This document shows, piece by piece, positions 7,651 to 13,681 of a stretch of DNA of 13,681 bases. Source of the stretch: CALSMU01 sp963926405 (lineage in GTDB: Bacteria > Bacteroidota > Bacteroidia > Flavobacteriales_D > Parvicellaceae); contig CAWUXI010000149.1 of the NCBI GenBank assembly GCA_963926405.1, forward strand, positions 1 to 13,681, written 5' to 3'. How positions within the stretch are numbered: position 1 is the first letter of the stretch; the number at the start of each line of letters is the position of its first letter. The position numbers were made by a program, and so were the translations under genes. The notes under the pieces were generated by a model. It was given only the letters and a program-made list of their open reading frames with translations, did no database searches and had not been told where the DNA came from.

Positions 7651-8313
7651 ATGATTGCAAGAGAATTAATAACGAATGATGTTCCTCCGATTCGATCTTC
7701 TGAGACGGTAGAAAAAGCTTTAAACTGGTTGGATGAGTTTAAGGTAAGTCATTTAGCTGTGGTAGATGGAACTCAATATCAGGGTTTAATTTCAGAAGAT
7801 ATTTTATATGATGCTGCATCTTCTGATATGACAATAGCAGAATTAAGTGTGACATTAAATCGACCTTTTGTTTATGAAGACCGACATATTTATGAAGTTA
7901 TGAAAATGGTTTCTGAGATGCAGCTTTCGATTGCTCCTATTCTAGATAAGAGTGACAACTACATCGGTCTGACAACACTTCCAGCCTTAATGCATCTAAT
8001 TTCAAATACTACATCAATAAGTGAACCTGGTTCAGTAATTGTACTCGAATTGAACCAAAATGATTATTCTTTAGGCCATTTGGCGCAAATAATTGAGGGC
8101 GATGATACTAAAATATTAAGCACTTATATTACTTCTGCCGCTGATTCAACCCTTATGGAAGTAACAATAAAAGTGAATAGAAACAACATTCAAGGAGTTC
8201 TGCAAGCTTTAGCTCGTTATGATTATGTTGTAAATGCATCTTATTCAGAAATAGATTATCAAGAAGATATGAAAGATCGATTTGATTCTCTTATGAAGTA
8301 CCTGGATATGTAA
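7651..8313 (+). CDS. CBS-pair protein with C-terminal ACT-like domain
   Basis: This cytoplasmic protein of 220 residues has no signal peptide. Two CBS motifs, at about 8-58 (SSETVEKALNWLDEFKVSHLAVVDG) and 70-118 (YEVMKMVSEMQLSIAPILDK), should form a Bateman module that binds adenine nucleotides. Residues about 128-197 look like an ACT-type regulatory fold (VIVLELNQNDYSLGHLAQII, then VLQALARYDYVVNASYSE). The order CBS-CBS-ACT recalls AcuB-like proteins, but no acetoin genes are nearby, so that name should not be transferred. No catalytic domain is visible, which points to a ligand-sensing or partner-binding role. It leads a tight run with the Omp85-like gene (20-base gap) and nadK, and is divergent from pdxJ. 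A sensor of NAD or ATP status that acts on a neighbour is possible but is inference. Confidence 0.82.
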   Translation: MIARELITNDVPPIRSSETVEKALNWLDEFKVSHLAVVDGTQYQGLISEDILYDAASSDMTIAELSVTLNRPFVYEDRHIYEVMKMVSEMQLSIAPILDKSDNYIGLTTLPALMHLISNTTSISEPGSVIVLELNQNDYSLGHLAQIIEGDDTKILSTYITSAADSTLMEVTIKVNRNNIQGVLQALARYDYVVNASYSEIDYQEDMKDRFDSLMKYLDM

Positions 8314-8333
8314 CGGGTATAATTCTTCCTAAA

Positions 8334-9716
8334 TTGCGTAAATCCCTCTATTTTATTTTCATCTGTATTTTTTTTCAAACCATGATTTTGGCCCAAGATC
8401 ATGACTCTATATTTGAAATCACCAATATTAGGATTGTTGGAAATGACAGGACAAAAGAATTTGTTGTTCAGAGAGAGTTAACTTTTTCTATAGGAGATAC
8501 ACTCTCTTATTCCGCAATAGATTCAGAGCTTGAAAAGTCACTGTTAAATTTAAAAAACACATCTCTTTTTAACTTTGTAACTGTCGAACATCATCCTGTT
8601 GATTTCCGGTATACAGAGGTTCTTATTGTTGTTACTGAAAGGTGGTATGTTTTGCCATTTCCTATTCTTGAAGTTGCAGATCCTAATTTTAATACTTGGC
8701 TGGAAACAAAAAACTTGGCACGAATAAATTGGGGGTCCATGATTATGGATAGAAATTTTAGAGGAAGAAAAGAAAAATTGGGGTTTGTGTTTCAGTTGGG
8801 TTATTCAAAGAAACTAGCTTTTTTTTATGATGTTCCGTATACTAAAAAGCATCAAAATTTGGGGTTTGGAGCGTACGCTTCTTATTTTCAAAATTACGAG
8901 GTTGTGTATGGGACAAACCGCAACAAGCGTTTATTTACTCGGCCTAGTGGGAAATCAAAAGAGGAATGGTACAATGCCTTGTATTTGAAATTTAGAAATA
9001 AGATATTTGTTTCTCATCAGTTAATTGGTTTTTTTCAGGATGTGCTTGTGGAGGATAGTATCGTGATAAATAACCCTAACTATTTTGGAGATGGCGAAAG
9101 CAGGATGAAATCACTTGGATTAAAATATGTTTTTAAAGATGATCATAGAGATAATAAAGCATACCCATTAAAAGGTTATTTTCTCAAAGCAGAGATTCAG
9201 CATAATGGGTTTAGTTTATTTTCTGATAAATCATTTACTAAATTAGAAACTGAGGTGAAGAAGTTCGATAAGATTGGGGGTGATTTTTATTGGGCTTCTA
9301 GTGTCAAAGGGAAATTTACATTTCAAGAGATTCAGCCTTATTATTTTCAGAATATGCTTGGATACAGCGATTTTGCGAGAGGCTATGAATACTATGTTAT
9401 AGATGGGAAGTGTTCATTTTTAATGAAGAGTAATATTAAATACAAGATTGCATCTTCTAAGAGAACAATTCTTCCTGTAGTGCGAAATCCTGGTATTTCT
9501 AATTTTCATTATGCATTTTATTTAAATGCTTTTGCAGACATTGGTTATGTTTGGGATGGTTATTTTAATGATAATTTATTGGCTAACAATACAATGATTG
9601 GTTATGGTGTTGGCTTAGATTTTGTAACTTATTATGATAAAGTTATTCGGGTTGAATTCTCAACGAATAAATTAAACGAATTTGGATTTTTCCTACATTT
9701 TGTTCAACCAATATAA
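8334..9716 (+). CDS. Short Omp85 (BamA/TamA) family outer-membrane protein
   Basis: This 460-residue outer-membrane protein has a signal peptide at 1-21 (MRKSLYFIFICIFFQTMILAQ). One POTRA-like domain covers about 27-104 (ITNIRIVGNDRTKEFVVQRELTF through VLIVVTERWYVLPFP), and a beta-barrel of about 340 residues follows. LGYSDFARGYEYYVIDG (R349-G350-Y351) resembles the RGF/RGY motif in loop 6 of Omp85 barrels. The start is TTG at 8334: the only nearby in-frame ATG, at 8382, lies inside the signal peptide and would destroy it. The single POTRA is far fewer than the five usual in BamA, and the C-terminus (FFLHFVQPI) lacks the common final aromatic residue. It could help insert or move outer-membrane proteins or lipids, but the role is unknown. 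It is distinct from the true bamA further down and lies 20 bases behind the CBS gene. Confidence 0.8.
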   Translation: MRKSLYFIFICIFFQTMILAQDHDSIFEITNIRIVGNDRTKEFVVQRELTFSIGDTLSYSAIDSELEKSLLNLKNTSLFNFVTVEHHPVDFRYTEVLIVVTERWYVLPFPILEVADPNFNTWLETKNLARINWGSMIMDRNFRGRKEKLGFVFQLGYSKKLAFFYDVPYTKKHQNLGFGAYASYFQNYEVVYGTNRNKRLFTRPSGKSKEEWYNALYLKFRNKIFVSHQLIGFFQDVLVEDSIVINNPNYFGDGESRMKSLGLKYVFKDDHRDNKAYPLKGYFLKAEIQHNGFSLFSDKSFTKLETEVKKFDKIGGDFYWASSVKGKFTFQEIQPYYFQNMLGYSDFARGYEYYVIDGKCSFLMKSNIKYKIASSKRTILPVVRNPGISNFHYAFYLNAFADIGYVWDGYFNDNLLANNTMIGYGVGLDFVTYYDKVIRVEFSTNKLNEFGFFLHFVQPI

Positions 9717-9732
9717 AAGTAGGTTACTTTTG
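9699..9732 (+). promoter_or_regulatory. Possible internal promoter before nadK
   Basis: TACTTTTG at 9725-9732 matches TAnnTTTG exactly, and TTTG at 9699-9702 can serve as the -33 element with a 22-base spacer, at the long end of the usual range. It begins inside the 3' end of the Omp85-like gene, and the nadK start lies 22 bases after the -7 box. nadK could therefore be transcribed on its own as well as by read-through. Confidence 0.4.
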
Positions 9733-9754
9733 ATGCAGAAATCAAATTCAAGCA

Positions 9755-10630
9755 ATGAAAGTAGCCATCTATTGTAAAAGAGTTCCTGATGAAGCAGTAG
9801 TTTCTGTATTGATTCTTGTGAATGAATTAATGAGCAAGAATGTTAAATTATATGTGAACGCTTCTTTTTCTGATTTTTTAAAGAGTAAAAATATAACAGG
9901 AGATTTTATTGTTGCCTCTTCTTTAGAGGATATTAATACAGCCCCAGACATATTAATTAGCGTAGGAGGTGATGGCACCATTTTAGATACTATTACTGCT
10001 ATAGGAGATTCTGAAATTCCGATTGTTGGATTCAATACAGGAAGGCTTGGGTTTTTGGCGAACAATGCCAAGGAAGAAGCCAAGCAAATTGTAGAAATGC
10101 TATTGAGAGGTGATTATGAATTGGAGCAACGATCATTGTTGAGTCTTAAGACTGATGATAAACTATTTGGGAAGAACAATTTTGCATTAAATGAGTTAAC
10201 AGTTCATAAAAAGGATTCATCATCAATGATGACAATACACACATATATTAATGATGAGTATTTGAATTCGTACTGGGCTGACGGATTAATCATAGCAACT
10301 CCTACAGGATCAACGGCTTACTCGTTAAGTTGTGGGGGTCCAATATTGATTCCGCAATCTAAAAACTTTGTAATAAATCCAATCGCACCGCATAATCTTA
10401 GTGCTAGACCAATTATTGTTCCTGATGATGTGGAGATAAAGTTACGAATTGAGGGTAGAGAGGATGAGTTTTTAGCTACCCTAGATAGTCGTACTAGAAC
10501 GATAAGTAATGATACTGACCTAAAGATAGTTAAATCAAAATTCTATATCAATTTAGTAAAGTTCGAAGGGCAGAATTTTTACAATACCATAAGGAATAAA
10601 TTATTATGGGGAATTGATAAAAGAAATTAA
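9755..10630 (+). CDS. nadK: NAD kinase
   Basis: NadK phosphorylates NAD at the 2' position using ATP (polyphosphate in some members) to make NADP, the only de novo source of that cofactor; it acts in the cytoplasm. The length of 291 residues is normal. Diagnostic motifs are ISVGGDGTILD at 68-78 with the catalytic-loop Asp73, GFNTGRLGFLA at 92-102, NELTVHKKD at 146-154 and ADGLIIATPTGSTAYSLSCGGP at about 176-196, the NAD-binding strand. The C-terminal part (APHNLSARPIIVP) also matches the family. The start at ATG 9755 places the N-terminal beta-strand MKVAIYCKR as expected. It stands 38 bases behind the Omp85-like gene and is followed by a 140-base gap before porG. No unusual substitution was seen. 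Confidence 0.97.
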   Translation: MKVAIYCKRVPDEAVVSVLILVNELMSKNVKLYVNASFSDFLKSKNITGDFIVASSLEDINTAPDILISVGGDGTILDTITAIGDSEIPIVGFNTGRLGFLANNAKEEAKQIVEMLLRGDYELEQRSLLSLKTDDKLFGKNNFALNELTVHKKDSSSMMTIHTYINDEYLNSYWADGLIIATPTGSTAYSLSCGGPILIPQSKNFVINPIAPHNLSARPIIVPDDVEIKLRIEGREDEFLATLDSRTRTISNDTDLKIVKSKFYINLVKFEGQNFYNTIRNKLLWGIDKRN

Positions 10631-10640
10631 TTAAATATCC

Positions 10641-10668
10641 TTTAATAATTCTTGGCATTGTTATTAAA
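10641..10668. repeat. AT-only inverted repeat after nadK
   Basis: TTTAATAA and TTATTAAA form a perfect 8-bp inverted repeat around a 12-base loop, 10 bases after the nadK stop. The stem has no G-C pair, so as RNA it would be weak. It could be a poor terminator or a protein-binding site, or chance in AT-rich DNA. Confidence 0.35.
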
Positions 10669-10685
10669 TCTTATTTAAATACCCT

Positions 10686-10693
10686 TATTTTTG
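10686..10693 (+). promoter_or_regulatory. -7 box of a probable porG promoter
   Basis: TATTTTTG matches TAnnTTTG exactly, 77 bases before the porG start. The nearest TTG upstream (10658-10660) is 25 bases away, which is long; a TTA at 10664-10666 gives a 19-base spacer. It would yield a leader of roughly 70 bases containing the hairpin at 10720-10753. Confidence 0.4.
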
Positions 10694-10719
10694 TAGGATT
10701 GTAAAAAGATAATCAGGAG

Positions 10720-10753
10720 TTTAACAATAAACTACTGGATTTATTGTTTTAAA
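10720..10753 (+). promoter_or_regulatory. Hairpin in the porG leader
   Basis: AACAATAAA (10723-10731) and TTTATTGTT (10740-10748) make a perfect 9-bp stem around the 8-base loop CTACTGGA. Three outer T-A pairs (10720-10722 with 10751-10753) extend it past a two-base bulge. It ends 17 bases before the porG ATG, close to the likely ribosome contact region. There is no T-run directly after the stem, so a terminator is unlikely. A role in translation or RNA stability is inference. Confidence 0.45.
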
Positions 10754-10770
10754 GGCTTGTAGTAGCTATT

Positions 10771-11613
10771 ATGAGAGGTATTGTTATCATATTAATCACA
10801 TTTTTTTCTGTAATAAATGTAACAGCGCAAACTCCTGAAATTGGAGTGTTTGGAGGAGGAGCTTATTATATTGGAGATTTAAATCCTTATACTCATTTCA
10901 AGCAAACTAACTATGCTGTAGGTATTATTTATCGTCATAATTTTGATAATGAGAGAGTAGCTCTGCGTGTTCAAGGAATAATTGGTAAGGTATCGGGAAA
11001 TGACGCTAAGTCCAATGATTTAAACCAATTGAACAGAAATTTGAATTTTAGTTCTTCTGTATTGGAAATAGGGCCATTGATAGAAATAAACTTTATTGAC
11101 TATATCGTTGGAGTGATGAGTAGAAAGAAATTTAAATTTCAAACTCCATATTTGTTTGCTGGGATTACTTATTTTCAAATGAATCCTTCTGGAACTTATC
11201 AAGGTCAGGCTATAGAGCTGCAGCCTCTGGCAACAGAAGGGCAAGAAACTTCTCAAAACTCTTCTCAAAATCGGTATGCGCTCAAGCAAATTAGTATTCC
11301 TCTCGGCCTGGGGTATAAATTCAACGTAACAAAAAGATTTGCTATCTCACTGGAGTATGGAATTCGAAAAACGTTTACCGATTATTTGGACGATGTTAGT
11401 GGACGGTATCCTAATTTACAGTTATTATCTGTTGAGGCAGGTCAGCTTTCGGCGCATATGAGTGACAGGTCTATCAATGAGGAAGGCTATGCTGATTTGA
11501 ACTATGGGATGTCACGAGGAAACTCGAAAAATAAAGATTGGTATTCGTTCTTCGGGGCTATTATTAGCTTTAGAATTCATGACCATGAAACGTGCAGCAA
11601 AAGATTCAAATAG
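10771..11613 (+). CDS. porG: Type IX secretion system protein PorG (DUF6089 family)
   Basis: PorG is an outer-membrane beta-barrel of the type IX secretion system and associates with the PorK/PorN ring in species where it has been studied. This 280-residue protein has a signal peptide at 1-20 (IVIILITFFSVINVTAQ) and the family's characteristic blocks: EIGVFGGGAYYIGDLNP at 23-39, LNRNLNFSSSVLEIGPLIE at 87-105, TPYLFAGITYFQMNPSG at 125-141, LQPLATEGQ at 150-158, ISIPLGLGYKF at 174-184, TFTDYLDDVSGRYPN at 201-215 and LSAHMSDRS at 226-234. The position directly before uppS and bamA matches the order I recall in Porphyromonas gingivalis (PorG, then UppS, then Omp85). It would help export the two T9SS-tagged proteins at the left of the window. 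A generic DUF6089 protein without a T9SS role cannot be fully excluded. Confidence 0.82.
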   Translation: MRGIVIILITFFSVINVTAQTPEIGVFGGGAYYIGDLNPYTHFKQTNYAVGIIYRHNFDNERVALRVQGIIGKVSGNDAKSNDLNQLNRNLNFSSSVLEIGPLIEINFIDYIVGVMSRKKFKFQTPYLFAGITYFQMNPSGTYQGQAIELQPLATEGQETSQNSSQNRYALKQISIPLGLGYKFNVTKRFAISLEYGIRKTFTDYLDDVSGRYPNLQLLSVEAGQLSAHMSDRSINEEGYADLNYGMSRGNSKNKDWYSFFGAIISFRIHDHETCSKRFK

Positions 11614-11695
11614 TTTCCTTTAGATTTAAATTCACAAAAAAGCATAAATCATTTCGCAAAGTCCTTATATTTCCTCAAATTCGCAGGAATTTTTT

Positions 11696-12445
11696 ATGAG
11701 TTTCAAAGACCAAATAGATTTAACCAAAGTTCCACAGCATGTGGCTATTATCATGGATGGTAATGGGCGTTGGGCTCAACAAAAAGGTGAAGAAAGGGTG
11801 TTTGGTCATATTAGTGGCGTTAATTCTGTAAGAGAATCACTAACTGCTGCTGGTGAAATAGGGGTGAAATACCTAACACTTTATGCTTTTAGTACAGAAA
11901 ACTGGAACAGGCCTAAAGAAGAAGTTGATGCTTTAATGGATTTACTCGTTAAAACGATTGCCTCTGAGGTAGATGAATTAAATGAAAACAGTGTAAAACT
12001 CCAAGCAATTGGTGATATTGACAACCTTCCAGAAAGCTGTCAAGAAGCGTTAGTTGCAGCTATTGAGAATACAAAGAATAATGCACGGGTAACGTTAAAC
12101 TTAGCGTTAAGCTATAGTTCTAAATGGGAAATGACTAAAGCAGTTCAGGAAATTGCAAATCAGGTTAAAGAAAAAAACATTTTACCAAGTGAAATAAATG
12201 AGGAATTAATAAGTTCTTATCTCACCACGGCAAATATTCCAGATCCTGAATTGTTAATTCGAACAAGTGGAGAAGCGAGGATAAGTAATTTTATGCTTTG
12301 GCAATTGGCCTATGCAGAGTTGTATTTTACTGAGACTCTTTGGCCGGACTTTAAGAAGGAAAATTTTTTCGAAGCAATATTAAATTACCAAAACAGAGAA
12401 AGAAGGTTTGGAAAAACAAGTGAACAAATATCTGAACATGAATAA
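11696..12445 (+). CDS. uppS: Isoprenyl transferase, undecaprenyl diphosphate synthase
   Basis: UppS adds cis-isoprene units to farnesyl diphosphate to make undecaprenyl diphosphate, the lipid carrier for peptidoglycan and surface polysaccharides, at the cytoplasmic face of the membrane. The length of 249 residues is typical. HVAIIMDGNGRWA at 15-27 carries catalytic Asp21 and the phosphate-binding loop with Arg25; FGHISG at 36-41 has His38; LYAFSTENWNRP at 62-73 is the substrate loop; LLIRTSGEARISNFMLWQ at 186-203 provides Arg189, Ser191 and Arg195; and ELYFTETLWPDF at 208-219 closes the site. The usual NYGGRW motif reads SYSSKW here (139-144), which seems common in this phylum. Before the start, TATATTTC at 11666-11673 is one base off a -7 box. 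The bamA start overlaps this gene's end by eight bases. Confidence 0.96.
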   Translation: MSFKDQIDLTKVPQHVAIIMDGNGRWAQQKGEERVFGHISGVNSVRESLTAAGEIGVKYLTLYAFSTENWNRPKEEVDALMDLLVKTIASEVDELNENSVKLQAIGDIDNLPESCQEALVAAIENTKNNARVTLNLALSYSSKWEMTKAVQEIANQVKEKNILPSEINEELISSYLTTANIPDPELLIRTSGEARISNFMLWQLAYAELYFTETLWPDFKKENFFEAILNYQNRERRFGKTSEQISEHE

Positions 12446-13681
12446 AGTTATTTTAATATTTCTACTTGTTGTTTCGAGTTTTTTAGGGCCTGAAGTGTCA
12501 GCCCAAAATGGCGGTGTAGATTATTTATCACCAAAGAAATATACGCTTGCAGGAATAGTTGTGGATGGTGTTCGTAATTTTGATCATAGCCAAATTATAA
12601 ATAAGACAGAACTTGTAAGAGGGGAGGAGGTTACTATTCCTGGAGACGGTATTGCTAAGGCAATAAATAATTTATGGAAAGAGAAGCTTTTTTCCGATGT
12701 GCAAATTGTTGCAGAAAAAATCCAAGGGAATAACATCTTTTTAGTTATAAAACTTAAAGAAAGAGAAAGATTATCTCGTTACAGTTTTAAAGGTGTTTCC
12801 AAGTCTGAAGCCAACAAAATAAGAGAGATTTTAGACTTATACACGGGGAAGATTATTACTGAAGATTTACTGTTAAGAGTTAAGCAAACGAGTAGAAACT
12901 ATTTTATTGATAAAGGTTATCTTAAAACAAATGTAAATGTTGTTTCACAACCTGATACATTGATAAATAATAGTGCTCGACTTACGATTAAAGTTAAAAA
13001 AGGAGAAAAGATCAAAATTAATGAAATTCTCATTGAAGGGAATCAAAAACTTTCGGATACTAAAGTAAGAAGAGCAATGAAAAAGACCAAGCAGAAAAGA
13101 TGGTACTTTTTAAATATTGGTTCTAAATTTATGCAATCGAACTTTGCGAATGACAAAAAACATGTGATTGAAAAATACAAAGAACTTGCTTTTAGAGACG
13201 CAGAAATAACATTTGATACATTGTATGACTTTGATGAGAATTCCATCAATATAAAAATGACGATTGATGAAGGGAATAAATATTTTATTCGGAATGTTGA
13301 TTGGATTGGTAATCTAAAGTATTCTTCAGGAAGATTGGATACGATTTTGGGTATTAAGCCTGGAGATGAGTATAATCAAGCAACTTTAGAAACCCGCCTG
13401 TTTATGAATCCTGGAGGTTCTGATGTGTCCTCATTATATATGGATGATGGTTATTTGTTTTTCCAATTAACACCCGTTGAAACTCAAGTTACGAGTGATT
13501 CTGTGGATTTGGAACTACGTATTTATGAAGGGAAACAAGCAAGAAATAGAAACATAACAATTATAGGCAATACTAAAACGAGTGATCACGTAATTTTACG
13601 TGAAATTTATACTAAGCCCGGGGACTTATTTAGCAGAGATGCTGTTATTCGAACACAGCGGCAATTAGCACAAAACGGGTA
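12438..13681 (+). CDS. bamA: Outer membrane protein assembly factor BamA (3' partial)
   Basis: BamA is the essential Omp85 protein that folds beta-barrel proteins into the outer membrane. The frame opens at ATG 12438 and runs off the right edge after 414 codons. A signal peptide covers residues 1-23 (KVILIFLLVVSSFLG, ending VSAQ). Five POTRA units can be traced: about 36-107 (LAGIVVDGVRNFD to LKERERL), 112-190 (YSFKGVSKSEANKI to VKKGEK), 191-275 (INEILIEGNQKLSDTKVRRAM to IDEGNK), 276-365 (FIRNVDWIGNLKYSSGRLD to RIYEGKQ) and 367 to the edge (NITIIGNTKTSDHVILREI). The barrel is outside the window. The start codon lies inside the last codons of uppS (ATG 12438-12440, uppS stop 12443-12445), giving an eight-base overlap in another frame that suggests translational coupling. 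Five POTRAs and the place after uppS support bamA rather than TamA. Confidence 0.93.
   Translation, partial: MNKVILIFLLVVSSFLGPEVSAQNGGVDYLSPKKYTLAGIVVDGVRNFDHSQIINKTELVRGEEVTIPGDGIAKAINNLWKEKLFSDVQIVAEKIQGNNIFLVIKLKERERLSRYSFKGVSKSEANKIREILDLYTGKIITEDLLLRVKQTSRNYFIDKGYLKTNVNVVSQPDTLINNSARLTIKVKKGEKIKINEILIEGNQKLSDTKVRRAMKKTKQKRWYFLNIGSKFMQSNFANDKKHVIEKYKELAFRDAEITFDTLYDFDENSINIKMTIDEGNKYFIRNVDWIGNLKYSSGRLDTILGIKPGDEYNQATLETRLFMNPGGSDVSSLYMDDGYLFFQLTPVETQVTSDSVDLELRIYEGKQARNRNITIIGNTKTSDHVILREIYTKPGDLFSRDAVIRTQRQLAQNG

Noticed and set aside
9769..10083. A 104-codon open frame antisense to nadK
   Set aside because: It mirrors the conserved NAD kinase coding strand, and its protein resembles nothing known to me.
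13043..13249. Minus-strand open frame near the right edge
   Set aside because: It lies opposite the POTRA-coding part of bamA, which is strongly supported on the plus strand.
1..13681. Mobile element, CRISPR, tRNA, rRNA or defence system
   Set aside because: Reading both strands showed no transposase or integrase, no regularly spaced repeats, no tRNA-like cloverleaf and no defence-type domains; coding sequence fills nearly all of the window.

Overview
The window looks like chromosomal DNA from a member of the Bacteroidota, most likely a Flavobacteriales-type marine or freshwater bacterium. The reasons are the AT-rich sequence, the near absence of Shine-Dalgarno sites, Bacteroidota-style promoters (TTG, then about 18-22 bases, then TAnnTTTG), a TonB-dependent receptor, C-terminal type IX secretion (T9SS) sorting domains, and the gene run pdxJ / CBS protein / nadK / porG / uppS / bamA. 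That order is familiar from this phylum. The genus cannot be fixed from the sequence alone.

Region 1 (1-6061, + strand) is an export and acquisition block. It opens with the C-terminal barrel of a TonB-dependent receptor that runs in from the left edge. Next, 21 bases on, comes a large secreted endonuclease I with an OB-like domain, a choice-of-anchor-D-like domain and a T9SS tail, closed by a probable hairpin terminator. After a 214-base gap with a good promoter candidate come two tandem secreted endonuclease/exonuclease/phosphatase (EEP) family proteins. The second has a T9SS tail and uses a TTG start. Together they could degrade extracellular nucleic acids or phosphoesters, with the receptor taking up products; that link is inference.

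Region 2 (6064-7535, - strand) is a two-gene operon. pdxJ (vitamin B6 synthesis) overlaps an alpha/beta hydrolase of the YbfF/ABHD11 type by four bases (ATGA). It converges on region 1 with only two bases between the stop codons.

Region 3 (7651-13681, + strand) runs divergently from pdxJ. It holds a CBS-pair plus ACT-like protein, a short Omp85-family outer-membrane protein with one POTRA (TTG start), NAD kinase, PorG (outer-membrane part of the T9SS), undecaprenyl diphosphate synthase and the first 414 codons of bamA, which leaves the right edge. Envelope building is the common theme: lipid carrier, barrel assembly and T9SS. PorG is a component of the system that would export two proteins of region 1.

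No RNA gene, insertion sequence, prophage, CRISPR array or defence system was seen. Most of the window is orthodox. The items most worth a second look are the secreted nuclease block, the hairpin in the porG leader, the symmetric element between pdxJ and the CBS gene, and the short Omp85 paralogue near bamA.
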